Shown: positions 22,346 to 33,529, numbered from the stretch's first letter. The stretch is DNA of 64,000 nucleotides from Siphonodentalium dalli (GCA_032622095.1 CP136061.1:135865587-135929586), one strand, 5' to 3'. The notes: generated from the letters alone by a model not told the origin. A program made the numbers and translations.

Positions 22346-22807
22346 ATGTTTAAAGTTCTCAATTCAGACACACACAGCGTGTGCTATTCATCGTGGAATG
22401 CACAGGGTCTTGTTAATAAAGTAAAAGATCTTGAATTCACTGCCCTTTTAAATCTTTTTGACTTTATTACAAAAATTGAAGCGTGGAACAACGATGCCGC
22501 ATTGATACAATTGCCTAACTATAGATGTATAGAACTATGTCGCGATACAAACAAGAATGCAAGAGGCGGCGTAGCCTTCCATTGTCGCTTGAAATATGAA
22601 AAGTTCATAAAACGTACTGAATACATTAACGATGTGGCTTTATCAATAGAATTCGATGGTATGATGTTCAATATTGACGAGAATATTTTATTTATATCCG
22701 TTTACATTCCACCAGAAAATTCTAGTTATTGGAAAACAAATGATAAGAAAGAACTTGTTTTCACTAACATTGAAGAGTATATCGCTAGTTTGGTGCCTAA
22801 TCAGTTA
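22346..22807 (+). pseudogene. LINE family B ORF2, endonuclease N-terminal half
   Basis: ATG at 22346. The frame carries SSWNAQGLVNKVKDLEF (Asn at 22397-22399, a catalytic residue of APE-type endonucleases). It continues with a Glu-Ala-Trp motif, ARGGVAFHCRLKYEKFIKRT and ILFISVYIPPENSSYW, all standard for the nicking endonuclease of LINEs. It ends at VPNQL, where the family A LINE is inserted. The next residues of the domain (FIMGCDFNARTG) lie at 24667 after the insertion. The protein would nick target DNA to prime reverse transcription. Confidence 0.8.
22799..22807 (+). repeat. target-site duplication, left copy
   Basis: AATCAGTTA here matches AATCAGTTA at 24658-24666 on the other side of the family A LINE. 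Removing one copy and the element joins the endonuclease frame exactly. Confidence 0.85.
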
Positions 22808-24657
22808 CATCTCATCAACTCATAGATCTATATAATCACCTGAGCCAATCTCTCGACAATGGCTTATATACGTGTTCTACTTTCTGTGATATATCGAAGG
22901 CATTCGAGAGAGTTTGGCACAGAGGATTGGTACATAAACTGTCTAGTTATGGCGTGCGAGGGAAACCATTGAAATGGATAGAAAATTATCTAAGAAACCG
23001 CCAGCAGCGCGTATTAGTAAACGACAGCTTTTCTGATTATGAGATCATTCCAGCGGGCGTCCCTCAAGGCTAAATTTTAGGACCTTTTCTATTTTTAGTT
23101 TACATAAATGACCTACCTGACAACATCAGTTCCGTGACCAGAATGTACGCCGACGATACCTGTCTTACAAATAGCCACCACGATCTGAATGAGTTAGCAC
23201 GGATTATGAATATGGACCTTGAAACCATAGCAACATGGTCAAAAAATTGGCTGGTCAGCTTTAATCCTTCAAAAACAATGGGCATGTCATATTCATTGAT
23301 TGGCACCTCTGGTGATATCCCTAATTTAACTTTTAATAGTGACACAATATCATTTGTTGAGACACACAAACACCTTGGTCTTGAGCTCCAATCAAATATG
23401 TCGTGGAACAATCATATAAATGCAACAATAAAGAGAGTAGCATCCCGCTTAGCACAACTTAGAAAATTTAAATTCCAACTCGACAGGAAGACATTAGAAA
23501 ATATATATAAAACATATATACTGCCTCTATAGGATTACTCGGATGTAGTCTGGGCATGCGCGCCAAAATATCAATTGGATAAACTTGACCGATTACACAT
23601 TGATGCAGCCAGAATTGTCAGCGGCCTCACGCGTTCAGTATCAGATACAGACATTATGACAGAAGTCGGCTGGCCCTCGCTAAGAAAAAGGCGCGAACTT
23701 CATAAATTACAAACTATGTATAACATTGTAAATCAGAGGGCCCCTACTTACCTCACTAAAATAATACCACCCAGGATAGCCGATATATCCGAGTATGAAT
23801 TCAGAAACCCCGAAAAATTTTACACATACTTCAGCATTACCGAGCACTACAAAAAGTCATTTTTTCCCTCAACAATAAAAGCGTGGAACGACATGCCTTC
23901 CGCAATAACAGAAGCTCCGACGATTTTCGATTTTAAAGATTATCTTATAATAATTGATCCCACCGCTAGACCTCCAATATATTTCTATACAGGTCGTAGG
24001 AAATATAATGTATTGCACGCCAGACTAAGAAACTATTGTAGTGATCTTCAGTCTGACAAATTTCAGAATTATATTGCAGGAAGCCCACGTTGTACGTGTG
24101 GCAACCAGTGTGAAGATGCCTATCACTACTTCTTTATGTGTCCCCACTACCAGTCAGAACGAACTGAGATGTTTCATATGCTACACAGAGAAGGAATTAA
24201 ATTAACGCACATGAACAATCTACTTGCTGGCCTCCCGAATGCTCATAACAAACAAAATGTGAAATTGTTCAAAATAGTGCAGCATTTTATCGCGGAGACT
24301 AAACGTTTCTAGTTAAATTTCAAGATAAGAAATTAGTTTATCAATTATCACATGTTTTCCTTTTCCTTTCGCCTCACCATAGAATGCAACTCGGCGTTGG
24401 CACCCCCCCCCCCCCCCCACCAATCACTCTCACTGACTCACTCTCATCCTTCCTCAATGAATTGTTACAATCTGCCATCATCACCTTTCTCATTCACCAC
24501 GTGCAGCTGTAAATAAGTTACTTATTGTGCCATTTTGTTAAACAAATTGTTTGTATCAATGTATACCGGAGAGGGGCTCATTAAGTTTTGTAACTTGTGC
24601 CCCAATCCATTTTGTATTATACTACAAATAAAATATGTTTAAAAAAAAATCAAAAAA
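22808..24657 (+). mobile_element. family A LINE, 5'-truncated insertion
   Basis: An 1850-bp piece that begins abruptly inside the RT domain (CATCTCATCAACTCATAG, matching the reverse strand near 59165 of the longer copy). It ends in CAAATAAAATATGTTT and an A-rich tail. It is flanked by the 9-bp duplication AATCAGTTA and sits in the endonuclease of the family B LINE. Its 3' region includes a poly-C run at about 24402-24419, mirrored by a poly-G run at about 57545-57562 in the minus-strand copy. The protein is nearly identical to that copy: two differences over the 132 residues from MTRMYADD. Confidence 0.9.
22820..24312 (+). pseudogene. family A LINE ORF2 fragment: RT, thumb and C-terminal zinc motif
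   Basis: Motif A (STFCDISKAFERVWHRG) and motif B (IIPAGVPQG) read in one frame, then TAA at 23071-23073, then ILGPF and MTRMYADDTC with the catalytic YADD at about 23143-23154. A second stop at 23530 (TAG) interrupts ILPL-DYSDVVWACAP. The frame then runs from 23575 through LDRLHIDAARIVSGLTRSVS to the C-terminal zinc-binding motif CTCGNQCEDAYHYFFMC and a stop at 24312. The product would be a reverse transcriptase for target-primed insertion. With no endonuclease and two stops, this copy is inactive. Confidence 0.85.
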
Positions 24658-24666
24658 AATCAGTTA
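24658..24666 (+). repeat. target-site duplication, right copy
   Basis: AATCAGTTA, the partner of 22799-22807, directly after the A-rich tail of the family A LINE. Confidence 0.85.
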
Positions 24667-27600
24667 TTTATTATGGGATGTGATTTCAATGCACGCACAG
24701 GTGAACGACCGGACTATGTTGCGCAGGACGATGATTCTCATGTCACACTTTCTGAAAACTATATTTTAGATACAGTTAGAGATAGATTAAGCTTACCTAA
24801 ACATTGTAACGGTTTTTGGAAAGCTCCTATCGATGTGCCAATCGACCGGAATGCGAATATTGAATGGAAGGAAATTTGGTGATTTGCTTGGAAATTTCAC
24901 GAGTTACCATTACAATGGAACTAGCGTCGTTGATTACATACTTATTAAAGAGCGCTATTTGTCTGATATAAGCTATTTTTGTGTCAAATCACCAACAGAA
25001 TATTCAGATAATTGCCAGCTGGCAATACACATAAAATTCAGTAAAAATTGTCCAACTAAAAAGCGACTAAAATATAAGTATAACGTGTGTTCAACACAGA
25101 TGAAACGGTACAAAGAAAGTAGCGATTCAAGAGCAAAGAAAGCTGTTTTTCAACCGCACGTGCTAAGTAAACTTATGAAGTTCCAAATGTCATCGTACGG
25201 GCTAGATCACACAGATACGGAAATGGCGATTCGAGATTTAAATGAAATACTCCAGTTAATAAATAATGCATCAACAAAAGTATTTTCCCTTAAAGGCACG
25301 TGCGGCCTTAATTGTCGAAAATATTCATATTTGTTCCAAACACCGTAAACAGAAAAACAGTAAAACGCATACAGTTCCGTGCATATATACCATGACCATC
25401 GCGTAAACAGCATGTTATCATAAAGACCTACTATATTTTACCTAAGCAAGAGCCTGATTGTGTTACAGAAGACAGCACAATGCTACTGGCTAATCACACA
25501 CAAATGGCATAAACGCTCTTTATTAGTTCCATATCAGGTATTCACCAACAAAGAACGCTCTTTATGATTACCATCATAATATAAACAAACACAAGAAAAG
25601 TAACGTTTTACGCCATTGTTTACATAACAATGGTCAAACATATGACCATAACATACTGTTTATGCGATATTTCTTATTTGTATACGGACAAAGTCTATCT
25701 ACATTTTGATGTTCTTTCTGTTTGTGGCGGTTTTTGACGGGTGGAGATATTTTCACAGGATACCCAGCGCCAAGGCCAACCGTGTCTTTAATAAACATAG
25801 GTGCAGACGGAAACGACTATGGTTTGATGATGAATGCAAAAAGCTTAAAAAAGAAATGGTAAATGTCATTGAGGAATTGAAAAGAAAACCACATGATAGA
25901 TCTCTGACATTTAAATTTTTCACAGCAAAAAAAGCATATAAACGGGAGACAAAAAGAAAATCTCGCATTTTTCACCAAAATATTGTTGAAGAGCTATCAA
26001 ATCTCGAAACTAGTGACCCCTCGAAATATTGGAGAATCGTGAATAATATGCGACCGAAGAAGGAAAACTCTAATAATTTAGACCCGGGTGAAACAATCGA
26101 TGTTTTCGATAAACTGCTATGTCCACAAATCGAATCAATTGAAAAGCAATTAAAATCCATGAAACAAAGTACCATTGTGACAAATTTCAACAATGATGAT
26201 ATAACTAAAGGCGAAATATTAGATAACCTGTATCAACTTAAAAATAACAAAGCTAGTGGACAGTTAACATTTCAAATGAAATATACAAATCAGTCATTCC
26301 ATTTATGTTGGACGAGGTCACACAATTGTTCAACACAGTTTTGCACTCAGGTCATTACCCTCTATGCTGGAGCGAGTCAATAATCAAAACCCTATATAAT
26401 AAGGGCAATAGACATGACCCTAACAATTATATACCTATTGCTTTAAGTAGTAATTTTGGTAAGTTATTCAACAAAGTTATAAACACACGAATAAACTCTT
26501 ATCTGGAAGCAAATGACTTAATTAGTGACAAGCAATTCGAATTTAGGAAAAATCGGAGTACAATTGATAGCGCTTTTATATTGCGAACTATCGTTAATAG
26601 GTATAAAGAAGAAAAAACCTATATATAATATGCAGCTTTTGTTGATTTTCATAAAGCATTTGATTCAGTTAATAGATCGTTGTTATTCGAAAAATTGCAA
26701 CGTGTAGGAATTAATGGTCATATATATGACGCGTTATCTTCTCTTTACAAATCAAGCTACTATTCTGTTAAACCAACGGCGGGAATTGGTCCCCCTATAT
26801 TGTCTATAATTACAATAGGTGTCCGTCAAGGCTATTCTCTATCCCCTACGTTGTTCAAGATTTTCATTAATGATATAGCTGATAGTTTTGACGAAACCTG
26901 TGAACCCGTACACGTTCATGATCATAACCTCAATCATTTACATTTACTTTACTGAATCACCGACAGGTTTACAATCGGGAATTAAGAAGTTAGAGCAATA
27001 CGCGCTTGATAATGGACTATCTGTTAATGTAAGCAAAACAACATGTATGATCTTTCGCTCAAGGAAAACAAAACATGGTCATGTATTTAATATTGATGAT
27101 ATGCCAATAGAAGTAGTGGATGAATATAAATATTTAGGACTAATTTTCACATCTAATGGAAAAATGAAAAAATACAGGATAATCTGAGCGCAAAAGCATC
27201 AAAAGCCATGTTCTTTTTAAAAAATTTAACAAAAACAACACCGGTGCTACCTATCGCCATTAAATTCAAATTATTTGATAACTAATTAAGCCTATTTTAT
27301 TGTATGGATGTTAGATATGGTCCACTGACCTTAATTTGCCGTTCAAAGATACCATACCATGTGAACAAACACATCTAAAGTTTTGTTAGCGGGCTCTATG
27401 TTTGAATAGAAAGGCCTCAAATCACGCTTCTAGAGCAGAGTTAGGCCGTTTCCCTATCGCGAATGATGCCATTTTACAACTCGTCAGGTACATGCTAAAA
27501 CTATCAAAAGTAGATGACCATAATATCTTATCCGCATGCTACAAAGAATCTCTGAATTGTAAATTACCTTTAACATGGCTCACCCAATTGTCGCGTTATA

Positions 27601-28019
27601 ACATTGTAATCAATAACGCAGGCCAACTATCAGGGCAGCGTGAACAGATGCTGACTAAGACATTGAAATCAGAACACATGGAAGTGTTTCGCAATGATAT
27701 ATTCAATGACGATAGACCGACAGGGAAAAATAAACTACGAACCTATAGGATATTTAAAGATGAATACAAATTTGAGCCATATGTCATTCACACACGATCA
27801 CAAATTGCTCGCGAAATATTTTCTAGATTGCGCGTGAGCAACCACATATTGGCAATAGAAAAAGGGAGGCATAGACAACCAGTAATACCATTAGAAAATC
27901 GGCTGTGTTCCATGTGTGACAAACAATGTGTCGAATCTGAAATGCATTTTATCATTGAATGTAACGCATACGATGATTTAAGATCTAATTTATTCACGAT
28001 AGTGAATTCAATAATTTGA
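24667..28019 (+). pseudogene. LINE family B ORF2, rest of endonuclease, RT and C-terminal domain
   Basis: Continues the endonuclease with FIMGCDFNARTGERPDY, a frameshift near 24880, GTSVVDYILIKERYLSD, and SDNCQLAIHI where active enzymes have Ser-Asp-His. A TTAA MITE splits the next part; FSL joins NKHRCRRKRLWFDDECKK across it. RT motifs follow: NNYIPIALSSNFGKL, FEFRKNRSTIDSAF, motif A FVDFHKAFDSVN (about 26638-26675) and motif B GVRQGYSLSP (26819-26848). The YADD box is destroyed around 26900-26950, before ESPTGLQSGIKKLEQYALDN. The C-terminal part has ELGRFPIANDAI and a zinc-binding motif RLCSMCDKQCVESEMHFIIE followed by C. Several stops and frameshifts show it is long dead. Confidence 0.85.
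25294..25787. mobile_element. TTAA-flanked MITE, copy 1
   Basis: Flanked by TTAA at 25290-25293 and 25788-25791. The terminal inverted repeats are AGGCACGTGCGGCCTTAA (left) and, reversed, AGACACGGTTGGCCTTGG (right). Length 494 bp, no coding capacity. It interrupts the family B LINE between FSL and NKHR, and the frame is restored when the element and one TTAA are skipped. TTAA duplication is the hallmark of piggyBac-type transposition; naming the mobilising family is inference. A shorter copy in the opposite orientation lies at 53833-54175. Confidence 0.85.
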
Positions 28020-28276
28020 ATGACGCAGATAAATTTGCACTGATTATGAGAAATGATAATATTAAATTAATTAACAAGGTTTGCAACATAGTCCGGCTGT
28101 TCTTCCTTCGGCGGAATAATAAAACTTGAAGAAATTGTTGAGGGAATGTTGATAAGAACTGTGTTTGTTATAATATTTTTGTTATGTATTGCTTATTTAT
28201 GTATATGATATTCATCAGTAACTTGCAACTGCCCATTGAGGTGTTTTGCAATAAATTCTTGTATCTTGTATCGTGT

Positions 28277-30112
28277 ACCATAGACCGCTGGTGATTATAT
28301 ATATGAGCTCGTTGCCTATATAAAAAAAAGTGACTTGTGACTGTAAAGTATGATTCTGGTGTGGTGTATTTATCTATCGTCTACACTAATACATTTCTAG
28401 ATCAAGAGAGTTGAGAAACAGTTCTGGAATTTAAATCATTCAGTTAACAAGTATCGATTTGAGTCCAAAGTCCAAATTCACCGTGTGAAACTTTCTACTC
28501 ACGTTTCTGGCCATATGTGAAACTACCAAAATACGTCGATCGGATCTGACATTACTACTGGTACATCTTGGTGCCCGGCAATTGAGAGATTTTAAACCAC
28601 CTGGCGGTTGGAAGCCACAAATTATATGCTTGCGTTTGTGACAAAGTTTTGTCATGTCGGTCAGGCTATGTGCAACAGAAGGCTCATACAAGTCATAGAA
28701 TTGAGAAAATCGGAACTTTAGCATGGGAAAGTAACGATCGTTCCTAGTTATCCTATATCTGTTATTGTAAAGATAAAGATCGTTTGTTTTGCTTCTCTGC
28801 GAAAAATCTGGAAAAGTTTTAAGACTTTGGCAAATGTTTTCAGAGTGATAAACCCTGTAGGATCTGTGCACTGTCGACCTATTTATCCCTTTCAAATTGC
28901 GTAGACCTAAATTACAGGTAAAAATTAGCAGTTTAACATATGGTCCATCCATGAGATTAACGCAATCCATGATATTTACGCAGGATCACACACAGAGGAT
29001 TGTAAATCGATTCGTCCATTTTGGAAAGTTTGTCAATTGCTAATACTGAGGTAGGTGGTTATATGTGCATTGGAATGCATGATATCGGGGTAAAATCAAT
29101 AGTTTGCGCTCTTTCGTTGTCAATAAAACTGACACTGTGGTATAGCTTATAGCGAATAAAATCAAATCAGAAGCGATTGAATATTACAACCTACAGTCCC
29201 AATGGAAATTCCCCATTATCGTAAACTGTTGCTGGTGTAATTTGTCAAAACATCAATATGAATGGCATGATATTGTGGGCGTTGTTACGACTTATCATGC
29301 TTTATTAATGCCTATTAGAGCTTGGGAATCAACAATGGACATTGTTGGCTCTCTTTAAGTGATGGGTATTGGAAAACACTCCTGGTAGTCGGCTCGCGAG
29401 AGCGGATCGATTGAGTTCGAAGCCCATTGGGGAGCCCACTCTGGGGATAAAGCCGCTGGGATATTATAACGGGCGTGGATATAGAGAAAGCCTTGTGCGA
29501 TAATCTGTCTCCTAGACGGAGTAATTAGCGATATCGTTATGGATAACTCCAAGTCAGATGAGAACAGCTCCTCATCGGAAGTTATACCTCAGACAAACTA
29601 ATTTGGTCATCAGTCAATCCCAAATAATCAATAGCTAATAGTCAGAAGAGATATGTTTCACGACTGGTCCGCCAACGACTGACGCCGGACCAAGATGAGC
29701 GATGGAGTCATCACATGATATGGCGACTTACACATTTCCAGGATCATATGCATGGATCAATTGCAGCAATTTACTTATAAAACCAAATATGTCCAGATAA
29801 ATGTCTTTCAATATTTATATGTTTAGTCGTAAAAATCGACTATATCTAAAATTTAACTACAATTCTATCACATTTTGATTCTGGCGTTTGACTTCACACG
29901 TCTAACCAATATAATATCAACTAAGCGAGTCAATATTGATTCCGACCTGTCTATATACATACTAACGAAGATGATTTGATTCAAAAGACATCGCTTTTAT
30001 CTCGCAGATGTTGTTTATATCTTGTGAGCATATATATTTAGTGAGCATCCATCCGACTTTTCTCCAACACTAAATATTTAATAATGTTACTGAAAAGGTA
30101 GTAAGACAGAGC
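28277..30112. other. no clear gene; ORF and SINE-like trace noted
   Basis: Between the LINE 3' end and the 42-bp minisatellite. Holds a 176-codon minus-strand open frame at 28440-28970 (listed separately). Near 29418 is a B-box-like GTTCGAAGCC following CTGGTAGTCGGCTCGCG, which could be a tRNA-derived SINE head. Otherwise nothing recognised. Confidence 0.3.
28440..28970 (-). CDS. unidentified open reading frame, 176 codons
   Basis: Starts with a true ATG (MDCVNLMDGPYVKLLIFTCN) and runs without stops to FGLKSILVN. I recognise no domain. It is rich in Arg, Ser and Asn, with seven Cys and no signal peptide or clear membrane segment. In AT-rich DNA, roughly this length is expected by chance about once in several windows of this size, so it is only mildly unusual. 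It lies just beyond the 3' end of the family B LINE and has no repeat partner in the window. It may be an exon, a piece of an unknown element, or chance. Confidence 0.2.
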   Translation of the reverse strand: MDCVNLMDGPYVKLLIFTCNLGLRNLKGINRSTVHRSYRVYHSENICQSLKTFPDFSQRSKTNDLYLYNNRYRITRNDRYFPMLKFRFSQFYDLYEPSVAHSLTDMTKLCHKRKHIICGFQPPGGLKSLNCRAPRCTSSNVRSDRRILVVSHMARNVSRKFHTVNLDFGLKSILVN

Positions 30113-30893
30113 GTTCACGGTTATACTGTTCCTGGTAAGGTAGAAATAAAAAGTGTTCACGGTTATAATGTTCCTGATAAGGTAGAAATAAAACGTGTTC
30201 ACGGTTATAATGTTCCTGATAAGGTAGAAATAAAAAGTTTTCACGGTTATAATGTTCCTGATAAGGTAGAAATAAAAAGTGTTCACGGTTATAATGTTTC
30301 CGATAAGGTAGAAATAACGGGTGTTCACGGTTATAGTGTTCCTGATAAGGTAGAAATAACGAGTGTTCACTGTTATAATGTTCCTGATAAGGTATAAATA
30401 AAAAGTGTTCACGGTTATAATGTTCCTGATAAGGTAGAAATGAAAAATGTTCACGGTTATACTGTTCCTGATAAGGTAGAAATAAAAAGTGTTCACGGTT
30501 ATAATGTTCCTGATAAGGTAGAAATAAAAAGTGTTCACGGTTATAATGTTCCTGATAAGGTAGAAATAAAAAGTGTTCACGGTTATAATGTTCCTGATAA
30601 TGTAGAAATAAAAAGTGTTCACGGTTATAATGTTCCTGATAAGGTAGAAATAAAAAGTGTTCACGGTTATAATGTTCCTGATAAGGTAGAAATAAAAAGT
30701 GTTCACGGTTATAATGTTCCTGATAAGGTAGAAATAAAAAGTGTTCACGGTTATAATGTTCCTGATAAGGTAGAAATAAAAATGTTCACGGTTATAATGT
30801 TCCTGATAAGGTAGAAATAAAAAGTGTTCACGGTTCCTGATAAGGTAGAAATAAAAAGTGTTCACGGTTATAATATTCCTGATAAGTAGAAAT
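30113..30893 (+). repeat. 42-bp minisatellite, about 18 units
   Basis: The unit begins GTTCACGGTTATAATGTTCC and continues TGATAAGGTAGAAATAAAAA then GT. Starts at 30113, 30155 and 30197 fix the period at 42 bp. Most units match at nearly every base; a few have small deletions near 30781 and 30830. Because 42 is divisible by three and the unit lacks stops in two frames, long repetitive open frames exist on both strands (SVHGYNVPDKVEIK on plus, NTFYFYLIRNIITV on minus). I see no promoter or other reason to call either a gene. Confidence 0.95.
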
Positions 30894-32910
30894 AACGAGC
30901 ATTTATCTTACTTCTGTGCACAGCATGAGCAAAATAATATATTTAGAAAACATAGGCACTGAAGAGCTGGACAACCCAAATATGCTAGGCATATCTTGTA
31001 GAGACGCTGATTGTTACGCAAATAAAACCCAGGCATGCTCGGGTCTATATTATGCTGAACTGGACGTGATTTTAATGTTGTCGCTTGGTTCAATAATTTG
31101 ATATAATCATGGTTGGCATAAATTTGACAAGTTAGTTAGGCGGAAATTTCAGTCGCAAATGTCTCTTATTGAGACTGTTTTGTGGTGATGTTGTTGCCGC
31201 GATAGTGTCATGTGTTTATTAAACGAGACCTTGCACAACCTGGGTATCAAAATACCAGTTTCAGCGAACCTGGGTAACAAAGTACCTGTTTTTGCAATCC
31301 CGCGTAACTTACTACCCAGAACCACCGCATAACGACCAATTCAGCCTACGTTATATAAGAGCGACCTTCCGATACGTCATTGTCATGAAGGGAAACATAA
31401 CAGGTTGCCTGAGATGTTTCCATTTTGTACGTATTCCAACAAATCACATGTTAATTAAACGGGCGTACACACACGCAATCGGCTCTAATACATTTCACAT
31501 CATTCAATTTACCGCTCGAGAGCAAATATTCGTTACGGTGTTTGTACTTCCCACGGTTCGGAGTATCGATTCCTCCTTTTTAATCTCTCCATCAATTCCC
31601 GATGGCATACAGTTGCCACTTTCGTGACGGAGGGCGGAGATACCATGGTACCATAACATGCCTTAATAGGTGGATTGGTATTGGCAACAAAAATTGACAT
31701 GGTATCAACGACTGACACAGATAGATCGTTGTATCAGATTATAGATTCAATAATATTAACTCGACGCATTGTTCTTCGTTTTGTAGTGAAGGCGAGTGAC
31801 TGGTAATAACTTGATATTCGATCATACATGCATTCGATCGTCAACGTCGTGTGGTTAGGGAAAGCTATTCTTTATTATTTTCTAACTTGCTTCGCCCGAA
31901 CGAACATAACAGATTTACTGAATAACAACTACTAATGATAATTGATATGTATTAATTAATGAAAAACGACTCAGGTTGGACTGTGCTGGCCTATACCATG
32001 GTGTACATGTATGTACATGGAAAGTACAACGAACAAAAAATATTACAGTAGTTATCGTATTGGTCACAAAACAGAACTATACAAAACATGCGTTTAGTTA
32101 AGACAGGAAAAAGACGCGCCTGGTCAGTTTTATCCTCTCCACAAATCCATCACTCATAACGTTGTCAACGTTGTATAACGGTTTGTACAATGAAACTATA
32201 ATTTAATTCGCATATCAAACTTGGTCTCAAATAGGCCAACATTCCAATGGAGTACTTTTGCGGGGGGGCGGTGCGATTATGCGTACTTATACGCAGGATC
32301 GACTCTCATACTCAGCTCATCCATGTTTCCGTTTCTTCGAGCAGCGGGAGATAATAGGCTAATCTAACATAACCTAACATGACAGTAACCGGATATAAGG
32401 TATTTATCCCTTGGTCGAAGAGAAAACATCACTTATTGTAAATCAATATCGGTCTCTGACATTCGGTTCTCTTGACGAAACAATCAGAGATAGATATCAA
32501 ACTACATGGCGCCAACTGGTCAATAAATAGATAATACGACACAAGTGTGTGGACTTGTTATCTTAACGTTATTGCCCGAGCCTGTTGTGACGCGATGGCA
32601 AACGAGAACCGAAGGTTCGGGCTTTACATAGATGCATGACAAATGAGTGCAACAATAACGTTAACGTGTTTACTGAATGTTATTGTTCCACACTGTTAGA
32701 AATATGCCAGCATGCAGTCAGCGGTGTCATACCGTGCAACATCGATGCCAACTTTTTATTGTTAACATACTTGCTGTAGTAAGTAACTGGCAGACTGTAC
32801 CAGTAACAGTCAGACCGTGGTATTTTTTAAGGTCCAACACCCTTCAATTAACATAAAAACCGTATAACTAACAATAATCTGACCAATGTTTTTTTGTTCA
32901 CGGGTCAACA
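30894..32910. other. no gene recognised
   Basis: Contains a short near-duplication of ACCTGGGTA(T/A)CAAA(A/G)TACC near 31238-31285 and a G-run at about 32260-32268. No coding signal or element boundary identified. Confidence 0.35.
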
Positions 32911-33465
32911 CCAATTTTTTTCTCAATTTGCTAATTTATCGTATAATTAGTCAAGTTCGCATGGTGACAATATGATTTCCCGATAGGCATTACGATCATA
33001 GTTTTGATGAAACTTAAAACATCAATGCATAAAGTGATAGAAAATCATTATGAAACTTTGAAGTTTGAAGCTCTAGGATCAAACTTGTTATCCGCCCCGT
33101 GGAGTTTAATCCGCATTAAATGCTGCGCACGCATGGTGCGCTCACCTGTCCCTGACTAAAAATTATAGCTGTAAATAAAAAACGATAACAACTGAACAGT
33201 TCACCATTTAGTGTTTGAATTATATGTTAGTTTAACATATAATTAAAACACCAATTTTTTTCTCAATTTGCTAATTTATCGTATAATTAGTCAAGTTCTC
33301 AAGGTGACAATATGATTTCCCGATAGGCATTACGATCATAGTTTTGATGAAACTTAAAACATCAATGCATAAAGTGATAGAAAATCATTATGAAACTTTG
33401 AACAGTTCACCATTTAGTGTTTGAATTATATGTTATTAACATATAATTAAAACACTAAGTGGGTG
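32911..33465 (+). repeat. 340-bp direct duplication with internal deletion
   Basis: A block of about 150 bp starting CCAATTTTTTTCTCAATTTG and ending TCATTATGAAACTTTGA occurs at about 32911-33062 and 33251-33401. A second block, ACAGTTCACCATTTAGTGTT through ATATAATTAAAACAC, follows each. In the first copy a stretch of about 130 bp separates the two blocks; in the second copy it is missing. Within the second block TATATGTTAGTTTAACATAT is a palindrome. Confidence 0.85.
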
Positions 33466-33529
33466 AGCTTTTAAGTTACGAGTAATACCAATTCGACAAT
33501 TCTAAAACATACGAACCGCCGGGCATCCC

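Larger units (their letters stand above)
19565..28276 (+). mobile_element. family B LINE (APE-type non-LTR retrotransposon), interrupted by three insertions
   Basis: Once the three insertions are ignored, the parts run in LINE order. ORF1 (coiled coil, then SGNH hydrolase) lies at 19565-19919 and 21246-22119. The ORF2 endonuclease lies at 22346-22807 and 24667-25289. The reverse transcriptase and C-terminal zinc motif run from 25792 to 28019. A 3' region ends in AATAAATTCTTGTATCTTGT with a short (TTGTATC)-type tail near 28276. The insertions are a hAT element (19920-21245), a 5'-truncated family A LINE (22808-24657) and a TTAA MITE (25294-25787). At each join the LINE reading frame continues. 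ORF1 with an SGNH domain is known for CR1/L2-type LINEs; clade placement is inference. The copy is dead, with stops, frameshifts and a lost RT active-site box. Confidence 0.85.

Noticed and set aside
22808-22830. The endonuclease-to-RT jump at 22.8 kb as an internal deletion or splicing event in one LINE
   Set aside because: The 9-bp duplication AATCAGTTA at 22799 and 24658, and the in-frame continuation of the endonuclease at 24667, show two different LINEs with one inserted in the other.
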